This document shows, in pieces, positions 15,651 through 24,436 of a stretch of 64,000 bases of DNA. The translations under genes and the position numbers were made by a program. Source of the DNA: Haematospirillum jordaniae (GTDB lineage: Bacteria > Pseudomonadota > Alphaproteobacteria > Rhodospirillales > Rhodospirillaceae). Below the pieces are notes generated by a model that saw only the letters and a program-made list of their open reading frames with translations, was not told where the DNA came from and did no database searches. The stretch is from the NCBI RefSeq assembly GCF_001611975.1, contig NZ_CP014525.1:1356001-1420000 (forward strand). Direction: 5' to 3'. Each line of letters starts with the position of its first letter. Position 1 is the first letter of the stretch.

Positions 15651-15981
15651 TCCCTGCGCCAGGAAGGCCTTTGCCGCGGGGGCGGCCGCGACCGGCACTT
15701 TGGCCGGCAAGGTGGCGCGCTGCGTTTCGGAAGGCAACACCCGCCCCGCTGAAGCGTCGGGCAAGACCACTCGTGCGGTTCCCCCTGGCGTCAACGCTGC
15801 AGCCAGGGCCAACGGACGCGGCTTGGTCGTTCTGGCGGCCCGCAGCGGGCAGGGCGGCAATGCGTACCCGCTTTGGCGGATCAGATCCGCCAGTCATGGC
15901 GGGCCCCGCAGCACCGGGACGGGCACCATCTGCCACCCGGGCCAGTGCCGTGTGCCGGACGAAACAGGGACAGGGTGTTGA
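15637..15981 (+). CDS. Uncertain small ORF, Ala/Arg-rich
   Basis: A 114-codon frame starting at ATG 15637, overlapping the ribbon-helix-helix gene by 14 bases. The composition (Ala, Gly, Arg, Thr) is typical of GC-rich shadow frames and I see no domain. It fills the gap before the next credible gene at 15984, the main reason to list it. Confidence 0.3.
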   Translation: MFSPSPCARKAFAAGAAATGTLAGKVARCVSEGNTRPAEASGKTTRAVPPGVNAAARANGRGLVVLAARSGQGGNAYPLWRIRSASHGGPRSTGTGTICHPGQCRVPDETGTGC

Positions 15982-15983
15982 CC

Positions 15984-16211
15984 ATGTCATACGCCCGCAT
16001 CGACGGGCTGCACGCCGAGGCCGTGAGGCGGATCTGCTTTATCCTCGGGGCAGCCAAGGACACATTGCCGCCGGGCTGGCCGCTTGTCGTCCTGGAGGCG
16101 ACCCTAGCCGGGGCCAGCATCACCGAAACGCTCAAGGCGTTCGGTGAATTCTGCAAGACGCGCCGGGATGCCTGCGCCGCCTGCCACCTGTACCTGGGGG
16201 CGAGATGGTGA
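15984..16211 (+). CDS. Small phage protein, 75 aa
   Basis: Starts MSYARIDGLHAEAVRRICFIL; helical, with C36-region hydrophobics and a CAACH cysteine pair near the C-terminus. ATG 15984 gives sensible composition. It overlaps the following gene by seven bases at GGGGCGAGATGGTGA, whose G-rich run is that gene's ribosome site. Function unknown. Confidence 0.55.
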   Translation: MSYARIDGLHAEAVRRICFILGAAKDTLPPGWPLVVLEATLAGASITETLKAFGEFCKTRRDACAACHLYLGARW

Positions 16212-16405
16212 CGCTTGACGCGCTTCGTGCCAACCGGCCGGAACTTGGTTTCGCTGTCTATGCCCTGGAGCCGGGCGGGCGCGGGTTCCGTGATCCCTCC
16301 GGGGTCTGCCGTACCGGCGGCAAGAGCGGGGGCCGTGTCGTATTTCCCTGCGCCCCGAAGCCGGTGCATGTGGATGCGCCGCGGGAAGACACGCCTGCCT
16401 TGTAG
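16205..16405 (+). CDS. Small phage protein, RPELGFAVYALEPGG type
   Basis: A 66-aa protein containing RPELGFAVYALEPGGRG, a segment I associate with small proteins in phage replication modules of Proteobacteria; the function is unknown. A GGGGCGAG ribosome site precedes ATG 16205. It ends 145 bases before the primase-helicase gene. A CAGTCA hexamer is repeated three times just after it (16416-16433). Confidence 0.55.
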   Translation: MVTLDALRANRPELGFAVYALEPGGRGFRDPSGVCRTGGKSGGRVVFPCAPKPVHVDAPREDTPAL

Positions 16406-16550
16406 GACACGCCTTCAGTCACAGTCACAGTCACATTACAGCCTGCATTGGCCATCCTGAAAAAGTGGACACGTGGCGGGGTCCGGCAAACCCCGCCGCT
16501 GCCGGTTCTGGCTGACCATCTGCCATGGAATCAAGCGAGACACGGACAGT

Positions 16551-18791
16551 ATGCCGAAAGACAACACCCCCGGCGGGGGGCAGAACCCCGCCAACAGCGC
16601 CGACCCTGTGGCGTTCCTGCAGGACTTCGATGCTGAAGGTTGTTTCAACCTTGTCGCTATTGACCCTGAAACCGCCTTTGTCACCGGGCGTACCTTCGCG
16701 CCGAAAGACTGGGACGCCATGCGGGCGTGGTTAACCGAACGCAACGGCAGGCAGAACCTTTACTTTACGGTCAACGAGCCGTACCCGACAGCCCCGGACA
16801 AGAAGCTTGCGAAGGGCGACATTGCTGCCATCCGCGCGGTTTATGTGGATGCCGACCCGCACAAGGACAAGCTGTTCGATGACGAGCGCCGGCGGCTTCT
16901 GGATCTCGCCCGTGCTGCCCGGTCCTCGTCGTGTCCGCCCACCTTCGTTGTCGACAGCGGGGGCGGGGTACAATTCTTCTGGCGCCTTGCCCAGAAGCTC
17001 CCCGCAAGCGGGCACCGGCAGTGGGCCGAAGCGCAGGGGCGGGCTCTGGCGTATGCCGTGGGGGGCGATGCTGTCCAGAATATCGACCGCATCATGCGCT
17101 TGCCCGGCACGGTCAATATTCCTGATGCCACGAAGCGGGCGCGGGGCCGCACGGCAGCAGGCGCGCGGGTGTTTGCCGCCACCGGTGCCGTCTACACCAC
17201 GGATGCGCTTTCTTTTTATGCGACCCCGCGTGGTCCAGGCAGCGACCATCCGGACACCAGCGGGAACATCGCTGCGGTTCAGCGCACACTTGACATGCAG
17301 GCCATCGCCGCCGGTCCTGGCCAGAACCTCCTTGCCCGCCTTGCGGCTGCTGCCCTCGCCGAGCCCCGCCTTCAGGCTGTTCTGGACGGGAAACCGCTCA
17401 AGGGCGCCGATCAGTCAGGCTCTGCGTACAGAGCTGCGCTGGTTGCCCGGCTATGCGAGCACGGCGGCTTCACGCCCACGGAATACGCTGCTGTTGCCAC
17501 GTCGCTTCCGCATTGCAACACCAACAAGGACATTCCCGGGGGCTGGCCGCGCCAGTTCGCCCGCGAATGGTGCAACGTCGGCCTGATGTGTGCGGCAGAA
17601 CGCTGGTTCGACCCGGTCCCCGAGGTTGAGCCGAACCCTTTCGACGTACAGCATGCCAAGTACATCGGGCAGGCGCGTGAAGAAGCACGCATTGCCTGGG
17701 AAGACCCGTCAGACTGGGACTACGACACCACCCCGCCGGCTGACTGGGTTGTCGAGGGTATGATCCCGAGAGGCGAAATTACGCTTTTGCTCGGTACGGG
17801 CGGCACGGGCAAGACGCTTCTCGCCATGCAGATGGCGACCGGGCTGGCTGCAGGAGCGTCCGTCCTGGGGCGACCGGTGAAACAGCAAAAGGTCATGTTG
17901 TTCCTGTGCGAGGACCGGGCCGAGGAATTGAAGCGCCGCCAGCGTAGTATCGATGCCGCGCTGGGTCTGCAGCGTAGCCGTTACAAGGGGCACCTCAGAA
18001 CCGTCTCGCGCAAGTTCGAGGACAACGCCCTGTTTACCTGGGACAACAGGACCAACACGTTCACCCTTACGCCGCTGTGGCACAGCATGCGCAACGACGC
18101 CGCCACGTTCGGGGCCGACCTGATCGTGATCGATACCCTGGCTGACGTGTTTGGCGGGTCCGAAATCGACAAGCAGCAGGTCAGGAAATTCCTGAACGTG
18201 TGCCTGGGAAAGCTTGTCGAGAGCACGGGCGGGGCCGTCCTTCTTCTTGGCCACCCGTCGCAGTCCGGTATGGCGTCTGGCGACGGCACGTCCGGGTCAC
18301 GCAGCTGGCACGACACTGTGAGGTCGCGATTTTACTTCGAGCGGGCCACGAAGGACCGCAAGGACGCAAGGCGCAAGCTCACGAACATGAAAAGCCAGTA
18401 CGGGCAAGATGGCGACCAGTATTTGCTGGAATGGCGTAAAGGCGCATTTGATTTGGTCATGTCCAGCACGGCTCGGCCTGTTGCCCAATACGGGGTGCGC
18501 GACATGGAGGCGGAACTGGAGCTGTGCGTCATTGATGCGGTGCGCATGCTGCAGGCCGGAGAGGTGTCATCATCCGGCAGCCCGCGTGCCGGCAATTACT
18601 TGCCCTCGCTCATCAAGCGGCGGTTTGCCGACAAGGTGGCCGTATTCAAGGCCGACGCGATCGAGGCGTGCGTCATGCGGCTGGAGGCCTGCGGGAAAAT
18701 ACGGAGGGGTCAGGTCGGGCGAAAAGCCAACCGGCATGCGGTCAACGGCTACGTCGTGTGCGAGGACGCGCCAACGGGTGTGTTCGACTGA
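16551..18791 (+). CDS. Phage primase-helicase (RepB-type primase fused to RepA/RecA-like ATPase)
   Basis: Two domains for initiating replication. The N-terminal region (about 1-240) resembles RepB/archaeo-eukaryotic-type primases: YFTVNEP, AVYVDADPHKD with metal-binding acids, VVDSGGGVQFFWRL and NIDRIMRLPGTVNIP. The C-terminal part is a hexameric-helicase-like AAA_25/RepA ATPase with Walker A GTGGTGKT at about 415-422, Walker B LIVIDTLAD, and sensor LLLGHPSQSG. ATG 16551 (MPKDNTPGG) is chosen; the frame is open back to a GTG at 16473 without family support. Length 746 aa. It is the last rightward gene, and the strands converge after it. Confidence 0.88.
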   Translation: MPKDNTPGGGQNPANSADPVAFLQDFDAEGCFNLVAIDPETAFVTGRTFAPKDWDAMRAWLTERNGRQNLYFTVNEPYPTAPDKKLAKGDIAAIRAVYVDADPHKDKLFDDERRRLLDLARAARSSSCPPTFVVDSGGGVQFFWRLAQKLPASGHRQWAEAQGRALAYAVGGDAVQNIDRIMRLPGTVNIPDATKRARGRTAAGARVFAATGAVYTTDALSFYATPRGPGSDHPDTSGNIAAVQRTLDMQAIAAGPGQNLLARLAAAALAEPRLQAVLDGKPLKGADQSGSAYRAALVARLCEHGGFTPTEYAAVATSLPHCNTNKDIPGGWPRQFAREWCNVGLMCAAERWFDPVPEVEPNPFDVQHAKYIGQAREEARIAWEDPSDWDYDTTPPADWVVEGMIPRGEITLLLGTGGTGKTLLAMQMATGLAAGASVLGRPVKQQKVMLFLCEDRAEELKRRQRSIDAALGLQRSRYKGHLRTVSRKFEDNALFTWDNRTNTFTLTPLWHSMRNDAATFGADLIVIDTLADVFGGSEIDKQQVRKFLNVCLGKLVESTGGAVLLLGHPSQSGMASGDGTSGSRSWHDTVRSRFYFERATKDRKDARRKLTNMKSQYGQDGDQYLLEWRKGAFDLVMSSTARPVAQYGVRDMEAELELCVIDAVRMLQAGEVSSSGSPRAGNYLPSLIKRRFADKVAVFKADAIEACVMRLEACGKIRRGQVGRKANRHAVNGYVVCEDAPTGVFD

Positions 18792-18867
18792 GACCGGCTG
18801 CGGATTCAGGTGACAGGTGCCATAGCGGTTTGTAATACTGCGCGCATACATCCATAGGGGACACGTC

Positions 18868-18918
18868 ATGCGCACTTTGATCCTGGGAACCGTGCTCGTA
18901 CCCGCGCAATCAGTCTGA
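18868..18918 (+). CDS. 16-codon mini-ORF at the convergent junction
   Basis: AGGGGA sits six bases before ATG 18868, and the frame reads MRTLILGTVLVPAQSV then stops, overlapping the end of gene D on the other strand by nine bases. It looks like a hydrophobic leader peptide or the surviving 5' end of a lost gene at a module junction. No evidence of expression. Confidence 0.25.
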   Translation: MRTLILGTVLVPAQSV

Positions 18919-19923
18919 AACCGACTCACACGTAAGCGTTGTGGTATACCCGCTGCGCGATAATGAATGCTCCGCACGGGTGATCAGCCACAGTCCGTTC
19001 GCACTGCTCCGGAAGCCTTTCAGTTCTACCCGGGCCTCGGCAATCAGGGCCGGGTTGCCCGGCAACGCCAGCGACAGCTGCTTTTCGGCACGGGCTCGTT
19101 TTTCCAGCTCTGCGACCGCGGCTTGCTTCGCCCCCGCTGCATCAGCAAACGGATGCCGAATGCGGGCGACGGGCTCACCCTGGCCCGCCACAACCTCGCG
19201 CACCATACCTGCGTCGAGGTCATTCCACTGCGTGATAACCTGTCCAACCGGCTGCCGCTTGGTAATTGTTACACGATACTGGGTTATCTCGCCCCGGGAT
19301 ACCGCCACGACCGGCAGGGGCTTGCCCGTCGTTGTTTTGCTCTCCCCGCGCTTGGCGATAACCAGATGCCCGCCTGCAGGCTTGGCAAGGGCGTCATAGT
19401 CCTTGGACAAACGGGTCAACAGCGCCATATCAGACTCATTGGCCTGATCAACATGCGGCAGGCTTGTGGCTGCAAGCGCTGGCGCTACTGCGGCTTTCAG
19501 TCCGTGCTCCTGCGCGATGACCTGCACCATGCCCCCCAGCGTTGTCCCGGCTGCCCACGAGCGGTTTTTTTGTGTTGTCAACATCGGGCGCCTGGACCCG
19601 GCGTCAACAGGTGAAGCCGCCTGGACAGAGGCCTTCGCCTTGACCGTGATACGATCAGGGGGACCGGATACCTCCAGCTCGTCCACTATGAACAAACCCA
19701 TCTTTCGCAACGCATTATCATAGCCCAGGGCTACGCAGATCTCCGTCCCTGCGGCGGGCAAAGCCAATGGCTTGCGGTCATTGGGGTCCGCCAGTGTAAG
19801 CTCCAGCGTGTCACTCTGTAGCCCCGCCTCGTCGGTGAGACGCAAGGACACAAGGTGGCCGCTGATTCCTGCGGTAATGTCGGCATCATTGGCCCGGATC
19901 TGGAAGCCGGGCTTTATCCCCAT
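18910..19923 (-). CDS. D: Phage late control/tail hub protein (P2 gpD)
   Basis: Baseplate hub protein of the P2 D / T4 gp27 type that joins tail tube to spike. The product is 337 aa from ATG 19923 (MGIKPGFQIRANDADIT). The longer frame to 20073 runs through gene X and is not family-like. Hub-type features are SLRLTDEAGLQSDTLELTLAD at the N-terminus and the LTRLSKDYDALAKPAGGHLVIAKRG core. It is the last gene of the late operon, overlapping X by ten bases. Intact. Confidence 0.9.
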   Translation of the reverse strand: MGIKPGFQIRANDADITAGISGHLVSLRLTDEAGLQSDTLELTLADPNDRKPLALPAAGTEICVALGYDNALRKMGLFIVDELEVSGPPDRITVKAKASVQAASPVDAGSRRPMLTTQKNRSWAAGTTLGGMVQVIAQEHGLKAAVAPALAATSLPHVDQANESDMALLTRLSKDYDALAKPAGGHLVIAKRGESKTTTGKPLPVVAVSRGEITQYRVTITKRQPVGQVITQWNDLDAGMVREVVAGQGEPVARIRHPFADAAGAKQAAVAELEKRARAEKQLSLALPGNPALIAEARVELKGFRSSANGLWLITRAEHSLSRSGYTTTLTCESVSD

Positions 19924-20126
19924 AACGCTTCCCCAGGTGCCACACGCAGCGGCATATCCGGCAGAGCAATATCCAGACCAGCGGGCAGAACCATACCATA
20001 GCGGACCAGTCCGGGGTTCGCTTCGAGAAGCTGCTCCACAACGCCTGGCGCAGTCCCGCCGTAATGCTTCCACGCGATGTAATCGATCGTATCCCCATCA
20101 CGCGTTTGATACCGAAGGCCCATCAT
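19914..20126 (-). CDS. X: Tail protein X (LysM-like)
   Basis: A 70-aa P2 gpX homologue with a LysM-like fold: RYQTRDGDTIDYIAWKHYG at the start and LEANPGL in the middle. It probably acts as a tail-assembly or peptidoglycan-contact factor. Two adjacent ATG codons (20126 and 20123) are possible starts. It lies between U and D, as in P2-type phages. Confidence 0.88.
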   Translation of the reverse strand: MMGLRYQTRDGDTIDYIAWKHYGGTAPGVVEQLLEANPGLVRYGMVLPAGLDIALPDMPLRVAPGEALWG

Positions 20127-20505
20127 CGTATTTCCTCAACTGAAGACTGAACGTCTGGCGCATAGGGACGCCTTTCTGCGCAAACCGGGACTGGGTTTCG
20201 TCTATGCGCTCGATCACCCATTGCCCGTGGATGAAGCCAAGGCCGTCCACCAGCTGAAGCGGCTCGCCCTTCGCTGCCTCGCGGCGCATGGCCTCAAGCT
20301 GACCGCGCCCGGCCTTGAAGCCGGGAAATATCACACCGTCCAGTGACAGTGTTTCACTGCCCGGCCCGGTGTATTGAAGGGCCTCGGGTTTCCCGAACCG
20401 CTCCTGGGCGGACCATGAGTAGGCATTCGAGCGCTTGAGCTCCTGGTACGCCGCCGTATTGATGCTGAATTGATAAGCACCAAGCTGCATCATGATATCT
20501 GCCAT
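20098..20505 (-). CDS. U: Tail protein U
   Basis: A 135-aa P2 gpU homologue, a tail-tube terminator or assembly protein. Typical blocks: MMQLGAYQFSINTAAYQELKR, YSWSAQERFGKPEALQYTGPG, and DGLGFIHGQWVIERIDE. ATG 20505 follows the tape-measure stop by six bases. Complete. Confidence 0.9.
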   Translation of the reverse strand: MADIMMQLGAYQFSINTAAYQELKRSNAYSWSAQERFGKPEALQYTGPGSETLSLDGVIFPGFKAGRGQLEAMRREAAKGEPLQLVDGLGFIHGQWVIERIDETQSRFAQKGVPMRQTFSLQLRKYDDGPSVSNA

Positions 20506-20511
20506 ACGACC

Positions 20512-22299
20512 TCAATACCCATAAGCCATGGCCCCGTCATGCAGCGCGCCGCGTTCATTCTCGCGTCGAATCCGCTCTATTTCTTCTGCCAGCTGCCGGG
20601 GGTCCTGGCCGGGCTGCTGCTGGATATTGAAGACGGGGGCGTTGGTGACGTTGTTTGTGACGTCCGCCTTGCCGGGTGCAGCCCCCCGAATAGCCGCAGG
20701 CGGGGCCGCCGAAGATGAAGAGGGTGTCGGCTCGGCGCCGGGTTTTCCCCCGGCGTCCTGACCAAGGCCAAAAAAGGATGCAACCTTACCAATCCCCGCG
20801 CCGACCCATTGCAGTTTCTCTAGAATCCATTCAAAGGCGGCGCTTGCAGCGTCTGTAATTCCAGCCCACAGGCCCGTGAAAAATTCACCGATTGCGGAGA
20901 ACTTATCGGCGATCCAGTCACACAGTGTTCCGAAGAACGCCTTGACGGTTGACCAGTTTGCAATAACAAGCCCCGCAGCGAGCGCGATGCCTGCGATGAT
21001 TGCGCCAATCGGGGTGGCCACCAAGGCCAGGCCGATCGCCTTGATCCCTGCCGCAACAGCAGGGAGCCCGCCAGCAAGCCCGATCATGGCCGAACCAAGA
21101 CCCCATACGGCTGAACCAAAAGACAAGACAGACACAACAGCCTTGCTGGCAAAGACAGCCGACATGATGATACCCAAGTTGTCAAAGCCACCGACAAGGG
21201 ATGCGAGATTGTTCGTTACCGACGCAAAGCCTGTGGCTATTGCGGCAATGCCCCGGACGGCATCCCCGATAAAGGGGACTATCTCGCGGAACCCGTCGGC
21301 AAAGCGCTTTGCGAAGGCGACGACCTCATCGCGGTTTTCCCGCATATAGCTTGTAAAATCCTTCATCATGTCTGTAACGACCGGCATCAGGGCCCCGCCA
21401 ATGGTATTCTTCAACCCGGCAAGCCCCAATTGTGCATCCAGAAGCGCATCCTTGAACGCCTCCGCATCCCGGGCTGTTTTTTCGCTCAGAACATAGCCTG
21501 TCGCCCGCGCATCTTCCCGGAGCTGGGTCAGCCCGGCAGAGCCATCTTTCAGCATGTTGATCATGCCCGCGCCGGAGCGGCCAAATATGGCCGTTGCCAA
21601 CGCAACGCGCTCTGCGCCATTTTCCACGGACTGCAACCGATCGGCTACCAGTGCCAGCGCTTCATCCGGCTGCATGGATGCCATCGCCTGCGCAGAAAGA
21701 CCCAGCTGCTCGAACGCTTTCTTTGCCGTTCCGCTCCCCTGGACGGCCTCGCCGATGCCCTTGGACAATTTTTCCATGGACCCGTCAAGACCTTCGGCAG
21801 ACATTCCACTGCGCTCGGCGGCGTAGCGCAACTCCTGCAAGGCCTCGATGCCAATCCCCATCTTTCCGGCTGTTTTTGCGACATGATCACCCAATCCTGC
21901 GGTCGAGTTTGCGAGGCTGAAAATTGCGGCCCCGGCAGCGCCGACAGCGACAGTGGTATTTCGGGCCAAGCCCCCCACCGCACCTTGCATTTGCCCGAAT
22001 TTCTCACCAACCCTGTTGCTGGCGGCAGCAGCCCGCTCCCACTTTTTCTGACTGACCCGCAGCTTGTCCAGTGTGCTCCCGAGCTCCTGGTACTCCCGGT
22101 CCAGGGCATCAACAGATTTACCTTCCCGCTCCAGAACCTTGCGCTGTTTCTTGAGCTCCTGCTGGCGCTTTGTAATGGTCTTGATCTCGGACCCGACGCT
22201 GTCCAATCCCCCCTTGATCAGGCCGACATTCCGCGCAAACGATGCATCCAGGGCTGCGCCGATTGTTATTTTTGTGCTGAGTTTTTGTTCAGTCGCCAC
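20512..22299 (-). CDS. T: Tail tape measure protein
   Basis: Sets tail length and spans the tail lumen (595 aa). The N-terminal third is a coiled coil (ETKTITKRQQELKKQRKVLEREG...). The middle has TP901-type minor tail motifs (AERSGMSAEGLDGSMEKLSKGIGEAVQGSGTAKKAFEQLGLS). Four or more hydrophobic stretches lie in 330-480. It starts at GTG 22299, overlapping the end of the predicted E' frame. At 595 aa it is shorter than P2 T (about 815), implying a shorter tail. Confidence 0.92.
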   Translation of the reverse strand: MATEQKLSTKITIGAALDASFARNVGLIKGGLDSVGSEIKTITKRQQELKKQRKVLEREGKSVDALDREYQELGSTLDKLRVSQKKWERAAAASNRVGEKFGQMQGAVGGLARNTTVAVGAAGAAIFSLANSTAGLGDHVAKTAGKMGIGIEALQELRYAAERSGMSAEGLDGSMEKLSKGIGEAVQGSGTAKKAFEQLGLSAQAMASMQPDEALALVADRLQSVENGAERVALATAIFGRSGAGMINMLKDGSAGLTQLREDARATGYVLSEKTARDAEAFKDALLDAQLGLAGLKNTIGGALMPVVTDMMKDFTSYMRENRDEVVAFAKRFADGFREIVPFIGDAVRGIAAIATGFASVTNNLASLVGGFDNLGIIMSAVFASKAVVSVLSFGSAVWGLGSAMIGLAGGLPAVAAGIKAIGLALVATPIGAIIAGIALAAGLVIANWSTVKAFFGTLCDWIADKFSAIGEFFTGLWAGITDAASAAFEWILEKLQWVGAGIGKVASFFGLGQDAGGKPGAEPTPSSSSAAPPAAIRGAAPGKADVTNNVTNAPVFNIQQQPGQDPRQLAEEIERIRRENERGALHDGAMAYGY

Positions 22300-22428
22300 G
22301 CGGCAGCCCCTCGATCCACCATTTGAACTGGCTTAGCGGCATAGATGCAATTTCAGACAAACCCCAGGACGTGAACGAAGCCAGGGCGATCACGTTGTGG
22401 CGCAGATCGACCGGGCTTATTCGAGAAA
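22289..22428 (-). CDS. E' frameshift extension of tail assembly chaperone
   Basis: A -1 frame extension joined to E by slippage at AAATTTT (22426-22432). It is open to the stop at 22289-22291 and reads ALASFTSWGLSEIASMPLSQ then FKWWIEGLP, the short Trp-containing pattern of P2-type E' tails. It has no start codon of its own. It overlaps the T start by 11 bases, as in P2. Confidence 0.75.
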
Positions 22429-22674
22429 ATTTGAGTAAGCATCCTGCAGCTTCCTGTAGTCACGCAGCCGAAGTTTCTGGATATTATCAGGGGCTATCCC
22501 GCACAAATTTGCAAAGAGTGTAACCTCCTGTTGGGCTGTGCTTCCCTTGACCGACTGGCAAGCAATCTGATCATGGACCGTCGGCTCGCGCATCCGCAAA
22601 CTGCTGACTTGCGTCCCGTCCAGGTCAATGGGGCGGGACAAGGTGACGTCTACATATTCGGTCGTATAATCCAT
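22417..22674 (-). CDS. E: Tail assembly chaperone E
   Basis: An 85-aa P2 gpE-type tail assembly protein (MDYTTEYVDVTLSRPIDLDGTQ...), a chaperone that coats the tape measure. ATG 22674 has AAGGAG upstream; the longer frame to 22734 is rejected. Near its end the heptamer A AAT TTT stands in the zero frame, seven codons... three codons before the TAA stop, and permits a -1 shift into E'. FII lies upstream and T downstream. Confidence 0.87.
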   Translation of the reverse strand: MDYTTEYVDVTLSRPIDLDGTQVSSLRMREPTVHDQIACQSVKGSTAQQEVTLFANLCGIAPDNIQKLRLRDYRKLQDAYSNFLE

Positions 22675-22717
22675 GTACTCTGGCTCTCCTTTATGTGCCA
22701 ACAAACACGTGGTCGCT

Positions 22718-23224
22718 CTACACACCAATCGCACTTCTGATCTGCGCCAGGCGGTCCTCGCCGTTGACCTTGCGGATCATGTTGATGACATCAATCTCGT
22801 GAACGGTCTGCCCGCCGTGTTCCTCCTTGAAATATTCAAGGCACAGCGTAACACCCAAGGTCGGTTTCTGCCCCGCAGACCAAGCCCCCCGTTCAATTTT
22901 GGTGATCTTGCCGCGCATGGTGTGCACAACCGGTTTGACGGTTCCATCCCACGATTCCAAGGCACCGCGGGCAGTCAGAGGCACATTTTTTCCTTCGGCA
23001 ACACCGAACAGGGCCAGCACATCGCGGTCGTAGCTGATCAGGCTGAAGCTGGTTTCCAAGGGTTCCATGCCCATATCAATTTTGACGGGCGCATCCATAC
23101 CCCCGGCGCGAAAATCTTCAGTCACCAGCGCCAGGGAGGGGGGAGAATACTCGCTGATCTGCCCGGCATAGCCACGCCCGTCAACGAACAGGTTGATATT
23201 TTTCAGAACGTCGCGCGCGGCCAT
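22718..23224 (-). CDS. FII: Major tail tube protein FII
   Basis: A 168-aa P2 FII homologue that polymerises into the inner tail tube. Signature blocks are LKNINLFVDGRGYAG at the N-terminus, PVKIDMGMEPLETSFSL, and EIDVINMIRKVNGEDRL near the C-terminus. Start ATG overlaps the sheath stop. Intact. Confidence 0.93.
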   Translation of the reverse strand: MAARDVLKNINLFVDGRGYAGQISEYSPPSLALVTEDFRAGGMDAPVKIDMGMEPLETSFSLISYDRDVLALFGVAEGKNVPLTARGALESWDGTVKPVVHTMRGKITKIERGAWSAGQKPTLGVTLCLEYFKEEHGGQTVHEIDVINMIRKVNGEDRLAQIRSAIGV

Positions 23225-24402
23225 CAGTGAAAGGCCTCCTTGATGTAATCATTGACCAGATGGGAACGGAACGTGATGTGCTCCGCCGGATAGGGAGGGG
23301 TGAAATCGAAGTTGAAGTAGATTTTGCCCTGGGTGATGTTGGCCGGGGTATTCAGGTCCGGATCAGCCCAGCACCGTCCGCCCAGAACGGCACCCAGATT
23401 GGTCAGGGTGCGCAGGTAGGCATTGACGCCTTCGGTGACATCCTGGACATAGGTCTTGGTGATATTCCGGTCCACAGCCCACATGTGGGCGCGCTGCAGG
23501 CTTTCGTTGATCAGGTCGGCAGTGCGGCGCACCGACAGGAACGCCCACTTGGGATCCGCCGACAGAGAGCGGTTGCCCCACAGACGATATCCATCCTGAC
23601 AAATGATCGTGGCAATGCCCTTTTCATTCAGCAGGTTGGCGCGGCTGGCAGTATCACCTAGCTTGAAATCAACCGGGCGGGCGGTGCCGACAATGCCGTT
23701 GACCGGCTGGTTGGACGGCGACCACCAGAAACCACGATCGTTATCACCACGGGCGATGATACCGGCCACGCGTGCCGATGCCGGACGCACGGCAACCGCG
23801 CCGGACCGGTCCAGAACCTTGACCCACGGGTCGATCATATAGACCCGGGTCCCGGCATTCTGTCGCGCATAGGTTTGGGCAGCCTCGTCAGTGGTATTGG
23901 GGCCATCGGCCACCACAATAGCCCGCAAACGGTCGGCAATGCCTTTCAGCTCGGCCACCACCGGGTTGGCCTGTCCTTCTTCAGCCTGATGGGTGAAACC
24001 GGGGGCGCACAGGATGCGTGGCGCAAAACCCACCACCGATTCCGCTCCCAGCAGCGCATGCACGCCACGGAACTGACCACTGGCCGCATCAACACCGCCC
24101 ACCACATTGGCCAGCGTTTCGGCGTCGGATTTGCCCTTGTCAACCCGGATCACCACCACCACAGCGCCGATCTGGTCAAAGATACCGTCCAGGGCATCGG
24201 GCAAAGACCCGTCGCTGCCGAGCTTTGCGGCCTCGGTGCGGCTGCCGGTGACCAGCACCGGGGTATTCAGCGGAAAACGATCCGCATCCGCTCCCGGCGC
24301 TGTCCCCACAACCCCGATCACCGAAGACCGGACGGTCCGCACCGGGCGTGGTCCAGCATCAATTTCCAGAACCTCGACACCATGAAGAAATGTTTCAGGC
24401 AC
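23224..24402 (-). CDS. FI: Contractile tail sheath protein FI
   Basis: A 392-aa P2 FI-type sheath protein, the contractile outer layer that defines a myovirus tail. Recognisable segments: LHGVEVLEIDAGPRPV, VIGVVGTAPGAD, FPLNTPVLVTGS, GFWWSPSNQPVNGIVGTARPVDF and the C-terminal ITQGKIYFNFDFTPPYPAEHITF. GTGGAGG-like ribosome site precedes ATG 24402. One copy of the 19-bp late repeat begins 53 bases upstream. Confidence 0.95.
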   Translation of the reverse strand: MPETFLHGVEVLEIDAGPRPVRTVRSSVIGVVGTAPGADADRFPLNTPVLVTGSRTEAAKLGSDGSLPDALDGIFDQIGAVVVVIRVDKGKSDAETLANVVGGVDAASGQFRGVHALLGAESVVGFAPRILCAPGFTHQAEEGQANPVVAELKGIADRLRAIVVADGPNTTDEAAQTYARQNAGTRVYMIDPWVKVLDRSGAVAVRPASARVAGIIARGDNDRGFWWSPSNQPVNGIVGTARPVDFKLGDTASRANLLNEKGIATIICQDGYRLWGNRSLSADPKWAFLSVRRTADLINESLQRAHMWAVDRNITKTYVQDVTEGVNAYLRTLTNLGAVLGGRCWADPDLNTPANITQGKIYFNFDFTPPYPAEHITFRSHLVNDYIKEAFH

Positions 24403-24436
24403 GTTTGAACCTCCACCTAGAAGCGTTCATCATCAT

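Noticed and set aside
16416..16433. CAGTCA repeated three times as a possible iteron origin
   Set aside because: Only three short copies and no AT-rich unwinding region; too little for an origin or CRISPR-like array.
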